Below are positions 32,231 through 43,437 of a DNA stretch of 64,000 nt, in pieces. The translations under genes and the position numbers were made by a program. The stretch is from NCBI RefSeq assembly GCF_000833575.1, contig NZ_CP010827.1:558001-622000 (forward strand). The letters are read 5' to 3'. How positions within the stretch are numbered: position 1 is the stretch's first letter; each line of letters starts with the position of its first letter. Source of the DNA: Corynebacterium singulare (GTDB lineage Bacteria > Actinomycetota > Actinomycetes > Mycobacteriales > Mycobacteriaceae). The notes below the pieces were generated by a model. That model was not told the origin of the DNA and did no database searches. It saw only the letters and a program-made list of their open reading frames with translations.

Positions 32231-32313
32231 AAAAAGTTCTCGCAGCTCAACGGGTAAAAATAGCGCCCGAATCTGTGGTTTCGGGCCGGTTTGCGGCTAA
32301 TGAAGCAAGAAAA
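32209..32313. repeat. Right 105-bp direct repeat flanking the AlbA gene
   Basis: Second copy of the repeat at 30604-30708, same length and orientation, spaced about 1.6 kb. It carries the inverted pair GCGAGAA / TTCTCGC and the common ends GCGAGAAGCAAG and TGAAGCAAGAAA. It contains the predicted -35 element of the AlbA gene and abuts the hairpin terminator of icd. No inverted terminal repeats or transposase accompany it. Confidence 0.85.
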
Positions 32314-32354
32314 GACCGCCTCGAACTCCAGGGAGGAGACGAAGCGGTCTTTTG
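32311..32354. terminator. Bidirectional intrinsic terminator after icd
   Basis: AAAAGACCGC and GCGGTCTTTT form a perfect 10-bp stem around a 24-nt loop, with T-runs on both strands. It is 20 bp past the icd stop, so it ends the leftward icd transcript and would also stop rightward transcription out of the AlbA region. Confidence 0.85.
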
Positions 32355-32373
32355 TTAAGCGCCTAGCGCCGAA

Positions 32374-34566
<2,193 letters not shown>

Positions 34567-34572
34567 CTATAA

Positions 34573-34605
34573 GTTGAAAACTGTTCAACCTCACAGGATA
34601 CCTGT
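34573..34605. promoter_or_regulatory. Palindromes in the icd leader
   Basis: GTTGAA-AACTG-TTCAAC (34573-34589) and ACAGG-ATA-CCTGT (34593-34605) are two perfect dyads within 50 bp upstream of the icd ATG. They could be operator sites for a TCA-cycle regulator or leader hairpins. I do not recognise the motif. Confidence 0.4.
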
Positions 34606-34730
34606 CTTGTTATCCCCGCGTGGCGGCCCCCCTGTGACTCGTGCCACCCGTGGGGGAGAGCTGTGTGCTTTGCACGGCCACCCCGTCTGGGCTTACCGCC
34701 CCAGCGGGGAAAGGACTAAGGTCTGCCCAC

Positions 34731-35981
34731 GTGAAACCGATGAAGCCCGCCACGCGTATACAGCGCCGCCCCGTGCCCCGACAAACAGAGATCTCGTCCT
34801 CGCGCCGCACCATCGTCATGATTGCTATGGCTTTGGGTGCCTTCGCCATTGGTACGACGGAGTTCACGTCGATGGGCCTGCTGCCGCTCATTGCGGATGA
34901 TTTCGGGATTACGGAAGATAGGGCGTCGGTAGTCATCTCCGTTTACGCGCTCGGTGTCGTCGTAGGCGCACCGGTCATCGCAGCGTTGACGGGCAAACTT
35001 CCGCGCCGTCGCCTGATTATCCTGCTCATCGGCTTCCTTCTCGTGGGAAACCTGCTCACCGCGCTCGCGCCGAATTACGGCGTGCTCCTCGCGGCCCGTT
35101 TCATTGCCGGTTTGCCGCATGGCGCGTACTTTTCCGTGGCAAATCTGGCGGCGGTGTCGATGGCGCCGCCGGGCCGGCAAGGTTTTGCCATGTCGATGGT
35201 GGGCATGGGCCTCTCCGTCGCTACCGTGATCGGTGTGCCCGCAGCCCAAGCACTAGGCCAGGGGTTAGGTTGGCACGCGGCGTACTTCCTTGTCGTGGCC
35301 ATCGCGGCGCTGACGATGGTGCTGCTGTTCTTCCTCTTCCCCCACATGACGCGCATGCCGCAGACGGACATGTTTACGGAGCTGGGCGCGCTGAAGAACA
35401 GTCAGGTCCTGCTGACCGTCTTCCTCGGCACCGTGGGCTTTGGTGGCATGTTTGCTGTCTACACCTACATCACGTGGACCATGACGGAGGTCGCCGGCAT
35501 GGATCCGAACCTCACGTGGATAGTGCTTATGGCCTATGGCATCGGCATGACCACCGGAAACGTCGCCGGCGGCTGGTTGGCGGACCGCAACCTAGAATTC
35601 GGTATCATCTTCGCCCTCATCTGCATGGTCGGCGTCTCCGTGACCTTCTACTTCGCGGCGCACAGTGCGTGGGCCGGGACGATTGTCTTCGGCATCCTCG
35701 CCTTCTTCGGCTCCATTCTCGTGCCGTCGCTGCAGCTGCGCTTGGTCAACGTGGCAGGCGATGCCCAAACCTTGGCCGCAGCGCTCAACCAGTCCGCCCT
35801 CAACATTGCGAATGCGGCGGGCGCGGCTATTGGAGGCGTCGTCGTCGGCGCGGGATACTCCTATAACTCCACTGCACTCGCGGGTGCTGGTCTGGCCGTT
35901 GCGGGTTGTCTGACCTGGTTCGTTACCCAGTGGGACAAGCGCCGCCTGGCCCCTTCCGTGAAGATTATTGAACACAGTTAG
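34731..35981 (+). CDS. MFS transporter, DHA1 AraJ/YdhP-like
   Basis: Major facilitator of 416 aa with twelve predicted helices. The segment MIAMALGAFAIGTTEFTSMG is the signature of the AraJ/PbuE/YdhP-type exporters (purine, arabinose or drug efflux). Motif A is seen as LTGKLPRRRLIILL and the N-terminal half ends with GLPHGAYFSVANLAAV. Start GTG 34731 follows AAGG at 10 bp; ATG 34740 is an alternative. The 3' end is 10 bp from xth, suggesting cotranscription. Substrate not deducible. Confidence 0.87.
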   Translation: MKPMKPATRIQRRPVPRQTEISSSRRTIVMIAMALGAFAIGTTEFTSMGLLPLIADDFGITEDRASVVISVYALGVVVGAPVIAALTGKLPRRRLIILLIGFLLVGNLLTALAPNYGVLLAARFIAGLPHGAYFSVANLAAVSMAPPGRQGFAMSMVGMGLSVATVIGVPAAQALGQGLGWHAAYFLVVAIAALTMVLLFFLFPHMTRMPQTDMFTELGALKNSQVLLTVFLGTVGFGGMFAVYTYITWTMTEVAGMDPNLTWIVLMAYGIGMTTGNVAGGWLADRNLEFGIIFALICMVGVSVTFYFAAHSAWAGTIVFGILAFFGSILVPSLQLRLVNVAGDAQTLAAALNQSALNIANAAGAAIGGVVVGAGYSYNSTALAGAGLAVAGCLTWFVTQWDKRRLAPSVKIIEHS

Positions 35982-35991
35982 ACTGACCGGT

Positions 35992-36891
35992 ATGAGTTTC
36001 ACCATCGCCTCCGTCAACGTCAACGGCATCCGCGCGGCCTGCAAACAGCGCAACGAGGACAACCCCGGCATGAATGCGTGGCTAGAGACCACGCCTGCCG
36101 ATGTCGTCCTCATGCAGGAAGTGCGCGCCACCCCCGAGCAGACGCAGAAGGCCCTGGCCCCGGCCTTGGAAGCGGGATGGAACTTGGTGCAGGCCGAATC
36201 CGCCGCGAAGGGTCGTGCGGGTGTGGGCATCCTATCGAAGCATGCGCTTGGCGACGTCTCCGTGGGCTTCGGCTCCTTCGCCGAATCCGGCCGCTTCATC
36301 GCCGCGACTGTGGAAGGCGTGCGCGTGGCGTCGCTGTACTTGCCCTCCGGCGACACCGATTCCCCGAAGCAGGATGAGAAGTACCTCTTTCTGGATGAGT
36401 TCTCCGAGGTGCTCGATGAGATGGCCGCGGCTCACGCCGAGGCCGTCATTGGTGGTGACTGGAATATCTGCCACCGCGCCCAGGATTTGAAGAACAACAA
36501 GCCCAACGAGAAGAAGTCCGGGCACCTTCCGGAGGAACGTGCTTTCATGGACCGCGTCTTCGGCTCCTTCCCAGATGATGAGCCACAGGAAAAGAAGGGG
36601 CTCGGGGACTGGCTTGGCGTGGTGGACTATGAGGCGAAGACCGCCTGGGAGGCGGCGGCGGACCCGCAGTGGTTTGACGTCGCCAGGCGCCTGCACCCAG
36701 AAGCAGAGGGGCCCTACACCTGGTGGACGTACCGTGGCCAGGCTTTTAATAACGATGCTGGTTGGCGCATCGATTACCAGGCGGCCACGAAGGCCATGCT
36801 TGAGCGCGCTCAGCGCACCTGGGTGGAGAAGGCGCCAACCGTGGAGCAGCGCTGGTCTGACCATTCCCCGCTCCTGGTCGAGTACAAGTAG
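35992..36891 (+). CDS. xth: Exodeoxyribonuclease III
   Basis: AP endonuclease/3'-5' exonuclease of base-excision repair, 299 aa. Active-site motifs of the ExoIII/APE1 family are present: IASVNVNGIRAA, VLMQEVRATPEQ (metal-binding Glu), the SLYLPSGD strand, VIGGDWNICH, and the C-terminal RIDYQAATKA with WSDHSPLLVEY. The ATG at 35992 is chosen because the family begins directly at this Met; an upstream start at 35968 overlaps the MFS gene. Confidence 0.95.
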   Translation: MSFTIASVNVNGIRAACKQRNEDNPGMNAWLETTPADVVLMQEVRATPEQTQKALAPALEAGWNLVQAESAAKGRAGVGILSKHALGDVSVGFGSFAESGRFIAATVEGVRVASLYLPSGDTDSPKQDEKYLFLDEFSEVLDEMAAAHAEAVIGGDWNICHRAQDLKNNKPNEKKSGHLPEERAFMDRVFGSFPDDEPQEKKGLGDWLGVVDYEAKTAWEAAADPQWFDVARRLHPEAEGPYTWWTYRGQAFNNDAGWRIDYQAATKAMLERAQRTWVEKAPTVEQRWSDHSPLLVEYK

Positions 36892-36942
36892 TGGTACGAT
36901 AATTCCGAATTAAGACAGCTTTCTATTTCGCAGGAGATGCTC

Positions 36943-38215
<1,273 letters not shown>

Positions 38216-38268
38216 GTTGGTTAGCATATGAAGGACGTTTAACTAACAACATAAAAAGGGGTGTGCCT

Positions 38269-39351
38269 GTGGCACCAACGACACGCACTGATGAGAAGAA
38301 GACTGATGAATACGGCATCGAGCGCGCGCATGCTGATGATCCAGGTGCGGTAGATAAAGTCCGTGAGAAGTCTGGCTTCATCGACCACATCATGAAGATG
38401 CTGGATCGCTATGGCAGCCAGGGCGGCAACCAGTTTGCCGCGGGTATTACCTACTTTTCGGTTCTGGCCATCTTCCCGATTTTCATGCTCGTGGTCGCTG
38501 GCGCAGCCACGGTGCTGGCTAACCGCCCGGACCTTATGCAGCAGCTTGAGGAGCAGATTGCGAATTCCGTGTCGGGTGACCTCGGAGATTCCATCACGGA
38601 GCTGCTAAAGACGGCCATTGACCAGCGCGGTGCAATGTACGGCATTGGTGGTTTGACCACGCTGTGGTCCGGCCTAGGCTGGATGAACAACCTGCGCATC
38701 GGTATTTCCGCGATGTGGAACCAGGACCCAAATGATGCTCCGGGTAACTTCGTGACGAAGAAGCTCAGCGATCTACTCGGGCTCATTGGCCTGCTCATCG
38801 CCCTAGTTATCGCCTTTGGCGTGACGGCGGCCGGTTCCTCCGGCCTGACCCAGAAGGTCTTCGAGTGGGTCGGCATTGAGTCCTTCCCCGGGATGGACGC
38901 GGTGATTGTTCTGGCCGGTATCGTCATCGGTCTCATCGCCAATTTCCTTGTTTTCTGGTGGATGGTTGCCTTCCTGCCGCGCACCAAGGTTCCCACCAAG
39001 TCGGGCCTGAAAGGTGCGCTCATCGGCGCTGTAATCTTTGAGGTTCTCAAACAGCTCTCCACCGTCGTTATGTCTTCGGCAGCCGGCAACCCGGCAGGTG
39101 CCGTCTTCGGCCCGGTGATCGTCCTCATGGTGGTCATGTACCTGGTCTGGCGCGTGGTCCTCTACGTGTCTGCGTGGACCGCAACGACCGAAGAATCCCT
39201 GGAGCTGCTCGAGCCGCCGGTGCCGGATCAGGCGGTTATCCACGTCCGCAACGAAATCAAGAAGGGCCCGAACACGGGCGTGACCTTGGGTGCTGGTGCT
39301 GCCCTCGGTGCAGCCGCCGCCGGTGCCGTGGCCCTGCTGCGTCGAAAGTAG
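38269..39351 (+). CDS. YihY/BrkB-family inner membrane protein
   Basis: Integral membrane protein of 360 aa with about six helices. The family hallmark is QGGNQFAAGITYFSVLAIFPIF in the first helix, later LWSGLGWMNNLRIGISAMWN and PGAFGSII-like sequences. The hydrophilic N-terminus of about 40 residues and a C-terminal AALGAAAAGAVALLRRK are peripheral. GTG 38269 fits the AAAAAGGGG ribosome site better than GTG 38263. Function unknown (the old RNase BN assignment of the family is incorrect). The RDD gene follows 5 bp downstream. Confidence 0.88.
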   Translation: MAPTTRTDEKKTDEYGIERAHADDPGAVDKVREKSGFIDHIMKMLDRYGSQGGNQFAAGITYFSVLAIFPIFMLVVAGAATVLANRPDLMQQLEEQIANSVSGDLGDSITELLKTAIDQRGAMYGIGGLTTLWSGLGWMNNLRIGISAMWNQDPNDAPGNFVTKKLSDLLGLIGLLIALVIAFGVTAAGSSGLTQKVFEWVGIESFPGMDAVIVLAGIVIGLIANFLVFWWMVAFLPRTKVPTKSGLKGALIGAVIFEVLKQLSTVVMSSAAGNPAGAVFGPVIVLMVVMYLVWRVVLYVSAWTATTEESLELLEPPVPDQAVIHVRNEIKKGPNTGVTLGAGAALGAAAAGAVALLRRK

Positions 39352-39355
39352 GCCC

Positions 39356-40114
39356 GTGCTTCCCACAACGCCCGCTCCGAACCTCTACACTCACTTCACC
39401 CTGGACCCGCGTGCGACGTCGCGCGAGCTTAGCGTGCAACTCGCGGCTGCCGACGCCCACCTCGAAGGCACCGGCTTCGTCCCCGAGGACCCCGAACGAC
39501 AGGAACTCGCCGTCGCCGCGCGAATTCTGACGGAACCTTCTTCCCGCGCGACCTACGATCAAGGCCTCGAACGTGGAAACCAACCCACATGGGCCCAGCT
39601 GGAACAGTTTGCTGAGACTGGGCGCTGGGCCATGGAGCCGGAAGTCGACTCTGCTCGTCCCATGGGTGCAACCGCGAGAGGCAGCGATACTGCGCAACGC
39701 GCTACCCCCGGCAACCGCGTCCTCATGGCGATCATCGATTACTTCTTCGCTGCTCTGATGGTGTCCTTTATCGTGAGCATCAGCTTTATCGATCCTGACT
39801 CGCACAGCATGTGGATCGTCAGCATTTCTAGCCTCTTCACTGTGGCCTACTATCTTTTCTTCGAGGTGTACGCCGGTGCGACGCCGGCAAAGCTCATCGG
39901 CGGCTACACCGTCCGTGATATCACGACCCACGAGAAGCTCACGTGGTCGCAGAGCATCAAACGCAACTGGTGGCGCGTTGCCTCCCTCGTGCCGCTCCTT
40001 GGCCCGCTGATTGCGTTCTTTGGAGCCCTGTACGTGGTGACCACGATTGGCCCGAAGAATGCGCTGCGTGGTCAGCACGACATCATGGCTCACGCCGAAG
40101 TAGTGAAAAAGTAG
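39356..40114 (+). CDS. RDD-family membrane protein with J-like N-terminus
   Basis: Protein of 252 aa. Residues about 8-72 resemble a degenerate J-domain layout (NLYTHFTLDPRATSRELSVQ, then AARILTEPSSRATYDQGLE) without the HPD tripeptide. The C-terminal RDD domain (about residues 120-240) has three helices, with VLMAIIDYFFAALMV, GATPAKLIGGYTVRDI and the RNWWRVASLVPLL helix. GTG 39356 lies 5 bp after the YihY stop, so the two are cotranscribed. It overlaps the convergent D,D-carboxypeptidase gene by 32 bp. Confidence 0.8.
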   Translation: MLPTTPAPNLYTHFTLDPRATSRELSVQLAAADAHLEGTGFVPEDPERQELAVAARILTEPSSRATYDQGLERGNQPTWAQLEQFAETGRWAMEPEVDSARPMGATARGSDTAQRATPGNRVLMAIIDYFFAALMVSFIVSISFIDPDSHSMWIVSISSLFTVAYYLFFEVYAGATPAKLIGGYTVRDITTHEKLTWSQSIKRNWWRVASLVPLLGPLIAFFGALYVVTTIGPKNALRGQHDIMAHAEVVKK

Positions 40115-41309
40115 CCACCGCGATGACCAGTAGGGCAACGAGCCCTGCCACCACCCAACCGATCCAGCCCTGCGAGTCCTCGAAGGATGAGCGGGGCTGC
40201 GCCGTTTCCGGGGCCTCTGCGGGGGTCGGAGGAGCAGGGGTAGGAACTTCTGTTGTTTCCTCCGCCGCTTGAGCTGAAAATTCCTCGAGCTGTCCTACGC
40301 CTTCGCCGGGGGCGACGTCGGAGGATTCGTCGAGAAGCATCTGCGCCTGCTCCCACGCCCGGAAGCCATGTTCGACGGTGGTATCCAGAATGACCGCTTG
40401 CAGGCGCCGCCCGCCGCGATTGACCGCACCGACGAACGTGTGGTGCGCGTCCTCGGTGTAGCCCGTCTTGCCACCGATGCCATCCGGATCATTGAGAAAA
40501 AGCCCGTTGTCATTCCAGAGCTCGTATCCAGGCATGTCACCCCAACCGGGGAAGTCCACGTGTTCAGTGTCGACGATGCGCGCAAATGTGTCATTGGCAA
40601 AGGCTGCGCGGTAGATGAGTGAGATGTCCGCCGCGGAGGTCGACATTCCCGCGGCATCCAGCCCGGAATAGCTCGCTGCGACAGTTGAGCGCGTTCCAAT
40701 CTCCCGGGCTTTCTCGTTCACCTTGTCCAGAGCTGCAACATCCCCGCCGACGGCCTGCGCTAAGGCATGCGCGGCATCGTTGCCGGACGCCATGAGCAAG
40801 CCCTCCAGCAACTGCTCCACGGTGTATTCACCATCCGGTCCAATGCCCACGGCAGAGCCTTCAACGGATGCGTCTTCCACCGTGGCCGTGATGCGCTGGT
40901 CAAGCGGTAATTCATCAATGACTACAAGTGCGAGCAGCGCCTTGATAATGGATGCAGGGCGGTATCGGCCGTTGGGATCTTTCATCGCGATGACTTCGCC
41001 GGTGTCAAGATCACTGACCATCCACGCCGAGGCAACGACGTCCTTGTTGACCCTGAAACCGCGCGGTGCGGTGACACCACATGCGGCCCCTTCCACCGCG
41101 GGCAGGGGAGTGGGAGTGGCTTGGCCGGGGGCGAGTTCCTCAGAGGTCGTGTTCGGCTCACCGGGTTTGAGGGAGTGCGGGCAGGAATCGGTGTCTGGCG
41201 CGGTGGTGCGTGTGATTGATGAGGACGCGTCCGTTTCGGATTCCTCCGCGAGCGCTGGTGGGGCAGCGGTGAGTGCGAGGACTGCGAGGAGCGTGGGGAC
41301 ATGTTTCAT
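40083..41309 (-). CDS. D-alanyl-D-alanine carboxypeptidase (S11 family)
   Basis: Low-molecular-weight penicillin-binding protein (408 aa) trimming the terminal D-Ala of peptidoglycan stem peptides. It has a signal peptide (HVPTLLAVLALTAAPPALAEE) and a Ser/Thr/Pro-rich linker. The three active-site motifs are SIIK (about residue 120), SGND and KTG (GGKTGYTEDAHHT). A Pro/Glu-rich stretch and a C-terminal helix (WIGWVVAGLVALLVIAVATF) with RREP anchor it to the membrane. The ATG at 41309 is chosen for the complete signal peptide. Confidence 0.93.
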   Translation of the reverse strand: MKHVPTLLAVLALTAAPPALAEESETDASSSITRTTAPDTDSCPHSLKPGEPNTTSEELAPGQATPTPLPAVEGAACGVTAPRGFRVNKDVVASAWMVSDLDTGEVIAMKDPNGRYRPASIIKALLALVVIDELPLDQRITATVEDASVEGSAVGIGPDGEYTVEQLLEGLLMASGNDAAHALAQAVGGDVAALDKVNEKAREIGTRSTVAASYSGLDAAGMSTSAADISLIYRAAFANDTFARIVDTEHVDFPGWGDMPGYELWNDNGLFLNDPDGIGGKTGYTEDAHHTFVGAVNRGGRRLQAVILDTTVEHGFRAWEQAQMLLDESSDVAPGEGVGQLEEFSAQAAEETTEVPTPAPPTPAEAPETAQPRSSFEDSQGWIGWVVAGLVALLVIAVATFSLLRREP

Positions 41310-41348
41310 GATGTGCTTAATCCTAGACCCCGCCCTAGGATAAGTCCC

Positions 41349-42191
41349 ATGCATGACGCACCTTTAATTAGCCCCGAAAACAAAGACTCCGGCGCTGAGA
41401 TTTTCGCCAGCCTGCCCAAGGTCACGCTGCTCGCACCGCTGCCAACGGATGCCTCATCCCCGGAGGAGCTGCGCGAGGCGACCCGCTCTGTTGTGCAGGC
41501 GCTTGCCGACGACCACGTGGTCTACGCCGAGCTCCGCCTCATCACCGAGGCCTTCCCCTTCGCGGCTGCCGATGCGATTGCTGCTGCTTCGGATGGCCTC
41601 GCAGTGCCGGGCATCGATGCACGTCTTGTTGTTGACGGCGATGCCTCCGACAAGGCTGCCGGTGTTGTTCTCACCGATCTCACGAAGGCTGCTGCCCTTC
41701 GGGAAGAGTTCATCCCTTGGGAATACGACGCGACTTCGTACGAGGATGCCGTGGACGCTGTGAAAGCGGGCGCTACCCGCCTCGTCCATGCGACGGACCT
41801 TGTGGACGATTTCAGCGCCGACCTCGACGGTGTGCGCCCAGGTAAGGCTTCGGCGTGGGTACGTGATCGCCACATCGCTCTGATTTTTGCCCCGCTTGAG
41901 GAGCTCCCTGCCGAGGAGCTTCCGGACCACCCCTTGCCGTTGCTTCAGCAGCTGGGGTTCACGTGCACTGTGGCGGGCGACAAGCTCAGCGACGTATTCC
42001 TCGCACTCAGCGAAACCTTCGGCTACGGCCTCGAAGAGTTCTTTGACCTGACGATCAAGGCCGTTGAAAACTCCTTCGCCAGCGAGGAGGACCGCCAGCG
42101 CCTCATCGAGCAGGAAATCCTGCCGGCCTATGAGAAGCTCGCGGATCCGGAGTTTGCTGAAGACGCGGAGAGTGACGAGGAGACTGACTAG
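41349..42191 (+). CDS. Adenosine-deaminase-like protein lacking the zinc site
   Basis: Protein of 280 aa that resembles the adenosine/AMP deaminase barrel in outline: VVYAELRLITEAFPF matches the VxYxExRxxP strand, and the C-terminal FLALSETFGYGLEEFFDLTI with NSFASEEDR matches the end of Add. The metal and catalytic motifs are absent: no HxH near the N-terminus, no HAEE, and no SLNTDDP. So it is probably not a deaminase. ATG 41349 follows AGGATAAG. It converges with the hypothetical gene ending at 42188. Very high Asp/Glu content, acidic C-terminus. Confidence 0.72.
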   Translation: MHDAPLISPENKDSGAEIFASLPKVTLLAPLPTDASSPEELREATRSVVQALADDHVVYAELRLITEAFPFAAADAIAAASDGLAVPGIDARLVVDGDASDKAAGVVLTDLTKAAALREEFIPWEYDATSYEDAVDAVKAGATRLVHATDLVDDFSADLDGVRPGKASAWVRDRHIALIFAPLEELPAEELPDHPLPLLQQLGFTCTVAGDKLSDVFLALSETFGYGLEEFFDLTIKAVENSFASEEDRQRLIEQEILPAYEKLADPEFAEDAESDEETD

Positions 42192-43426
42192 AAGCGCGAG
42201 AAGCGCTTTGTGAGCATCTCCTCCAAGCCTTTCCAGGACTCTGCGTGCTCGGTGTACGGCTTGGAGGGAACGTAACCTGCGTGCTCGGTGGAGCCCAGCA
42301 TGTAGCCCAAGTAATCCTGGAAGCGTGGGTTCTGAAGCATGTAGGAGTTGATGGAATCATCGCCGGACCAGTCGGCGGCATCGGCGCAGATTTCGTAGCA
42401 GCGGCTCATCTGGTCGGTGTCTACGGCCTCCGGGCCCTTTTCGATGTCACGGATGATGCCGTTGAAGGTGTACTGGTTATCCGGGTGAACGGTGACCTCC
42501 AACTCGCCAGCGTTGGCGGCGGCAACCACCTCTTCCCACGTGGAAACCTTGGCTAGGTCGTGGTCATCGTTTTCCATGATCCAGCGCACGAGCACCTTGG
42601 AGGTGGGGAAGGTAAAGATCTCGCCCCACTTGCCCAAGAACACAGGCTTGCCATCGAGGTAGGTACGCAGCGTGTAGACCGACTTTTGATTAGCGGTGAT
42701 CTTGACCGGGTCAATACCAGCGGCAGCCCACGGGGAGCTGTCGTACGGATCGGCGGCAGCTGCAGCAGCCTTGCGTTCTTCTTCGGCCTTCTTGCGGGCC
42801 TCGGCCGCCGCCTCCGTCGCCGCGGAAATGCGGGTGGCGGCATCCGTCGTTGCATCCTGGCTAAAGTCTGCTGACGGAACGACCTTGACCACCTTGTCAA
42901 GGTCCTCAATAACGCCACGCCAGTTTGCGTGAATAACGCTGCCGACACCGGACCACTCGCTCATGCCCTGTTCGCCGGCGTAATGGTCTGCGCCGCGGGC
43001 CGGATTGCGCAGGATGGAGTGGGAAGCGAAGAAGATCACGGTGTGCTCTGCGGCGGAAACCTCCGCCAGTGCGCGAGCAATTTCCAGGTTGCGTGCTACC
43101 GAGGACACGTTCTCGTGGCTGGGGCGTCCAGCCAGGAACTTTGGCACTCCGACGAGGTCATAGACGTGCTTCTTCTCCGGCACGACGCGGTCTGCCGGCT
43201 GGGAGTTAAACACATCCCACTTCGGGTGGTCGAGCAAGTCATGCTTCTTGCCGGACTCGAGGAAGCAGAGCATTTCGGCTTCGGTGTGGAAGAGGAGGAC
43301 GGAGTCATCATCGCCAAGAAAGGCTTGCCACTCGGAACCGTTCTGACGCCACTTCGGCGCCCACAGGGTGTAGAAATCGCCCTCAGACAGGGAGAGCTGG
43401 ACGGGGACAATCGCGCGGGTATTCAT
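42188..43426 (-). CDS. Conserved hypothetical protein downstream of the NlpC/P60 gene
   Basis: Protein of 412 aa with no motif I can name. Residues 1-180 form a compact alpha/beta-looking unit (FYTLWAPKWRQNGSEWQAFL, VLLFHTEAEMLCFLES). A coiled, Ala/Glu/Lys-rich segment follows (ISAATEAAAEARKKAEEERK). The C-terminal half repeats elements of the first (VYTLRTYLDGKPVFLGKWGE, IFTFPTSKVLVRWIMEND), suggesting an internal duplication. No signal peptide or helix. It starts 11 bp after the NlpC/P60 gene and is likely its operon partner. The shared operon is the only functional hint. Confidence 0.7.
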   Translation of the reverse strand: MNTRAIVPVQLSLSEGDFYTLWAPKWRQNGSEWQAFLGDDDSVLLFHTEAEMLCFLESGKKHDLLDHPKWDVFNSQPADRVVPEKKHVYDLVGVPKFLAGRPSHENVSSVARNLEIARALAEVSAAEHTVIFFASHSILRNPARGADHYAGEQGMSEWSGVGSVIHANWRGVIEDLDKVVKVVPSADFSQDATTDAATRISAATEAAAEARKKAEEERKAAAAAADPYDSSPWAAAGIDPVKITANQKSVYTLRTYLDGKPVFLGKWGEIFTFPTSKVLVRWIMENDDHDLAKVSTWEEVVAAANAGELEVTVHPDNQYTFNGIIRDIEKGPEAVDTDQMSRCYEICADAADWSGDDSINSYMLQNPRFQDYLGYMLGSTEHAGYVPSKPYTEHAESWKGLEEMLTKRFSRF

Positions 43427-43437
43427 GGGGAAACAGT

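Noticed and set aside
30604..32313. Composite transposon or integron around the AlbA gene
   Set aside because: No transposase, integrase, terminal inverted repeats or short target duplication is visible; only direct repeats can be stated.
38216..38260. GTTAG...CTAAC dyad between trpS and the YihY gene as a terminator
   Set aside because: Arms are short with an 18-nt loop and no T-run; it may just be promoter sequence of the YihY gene.
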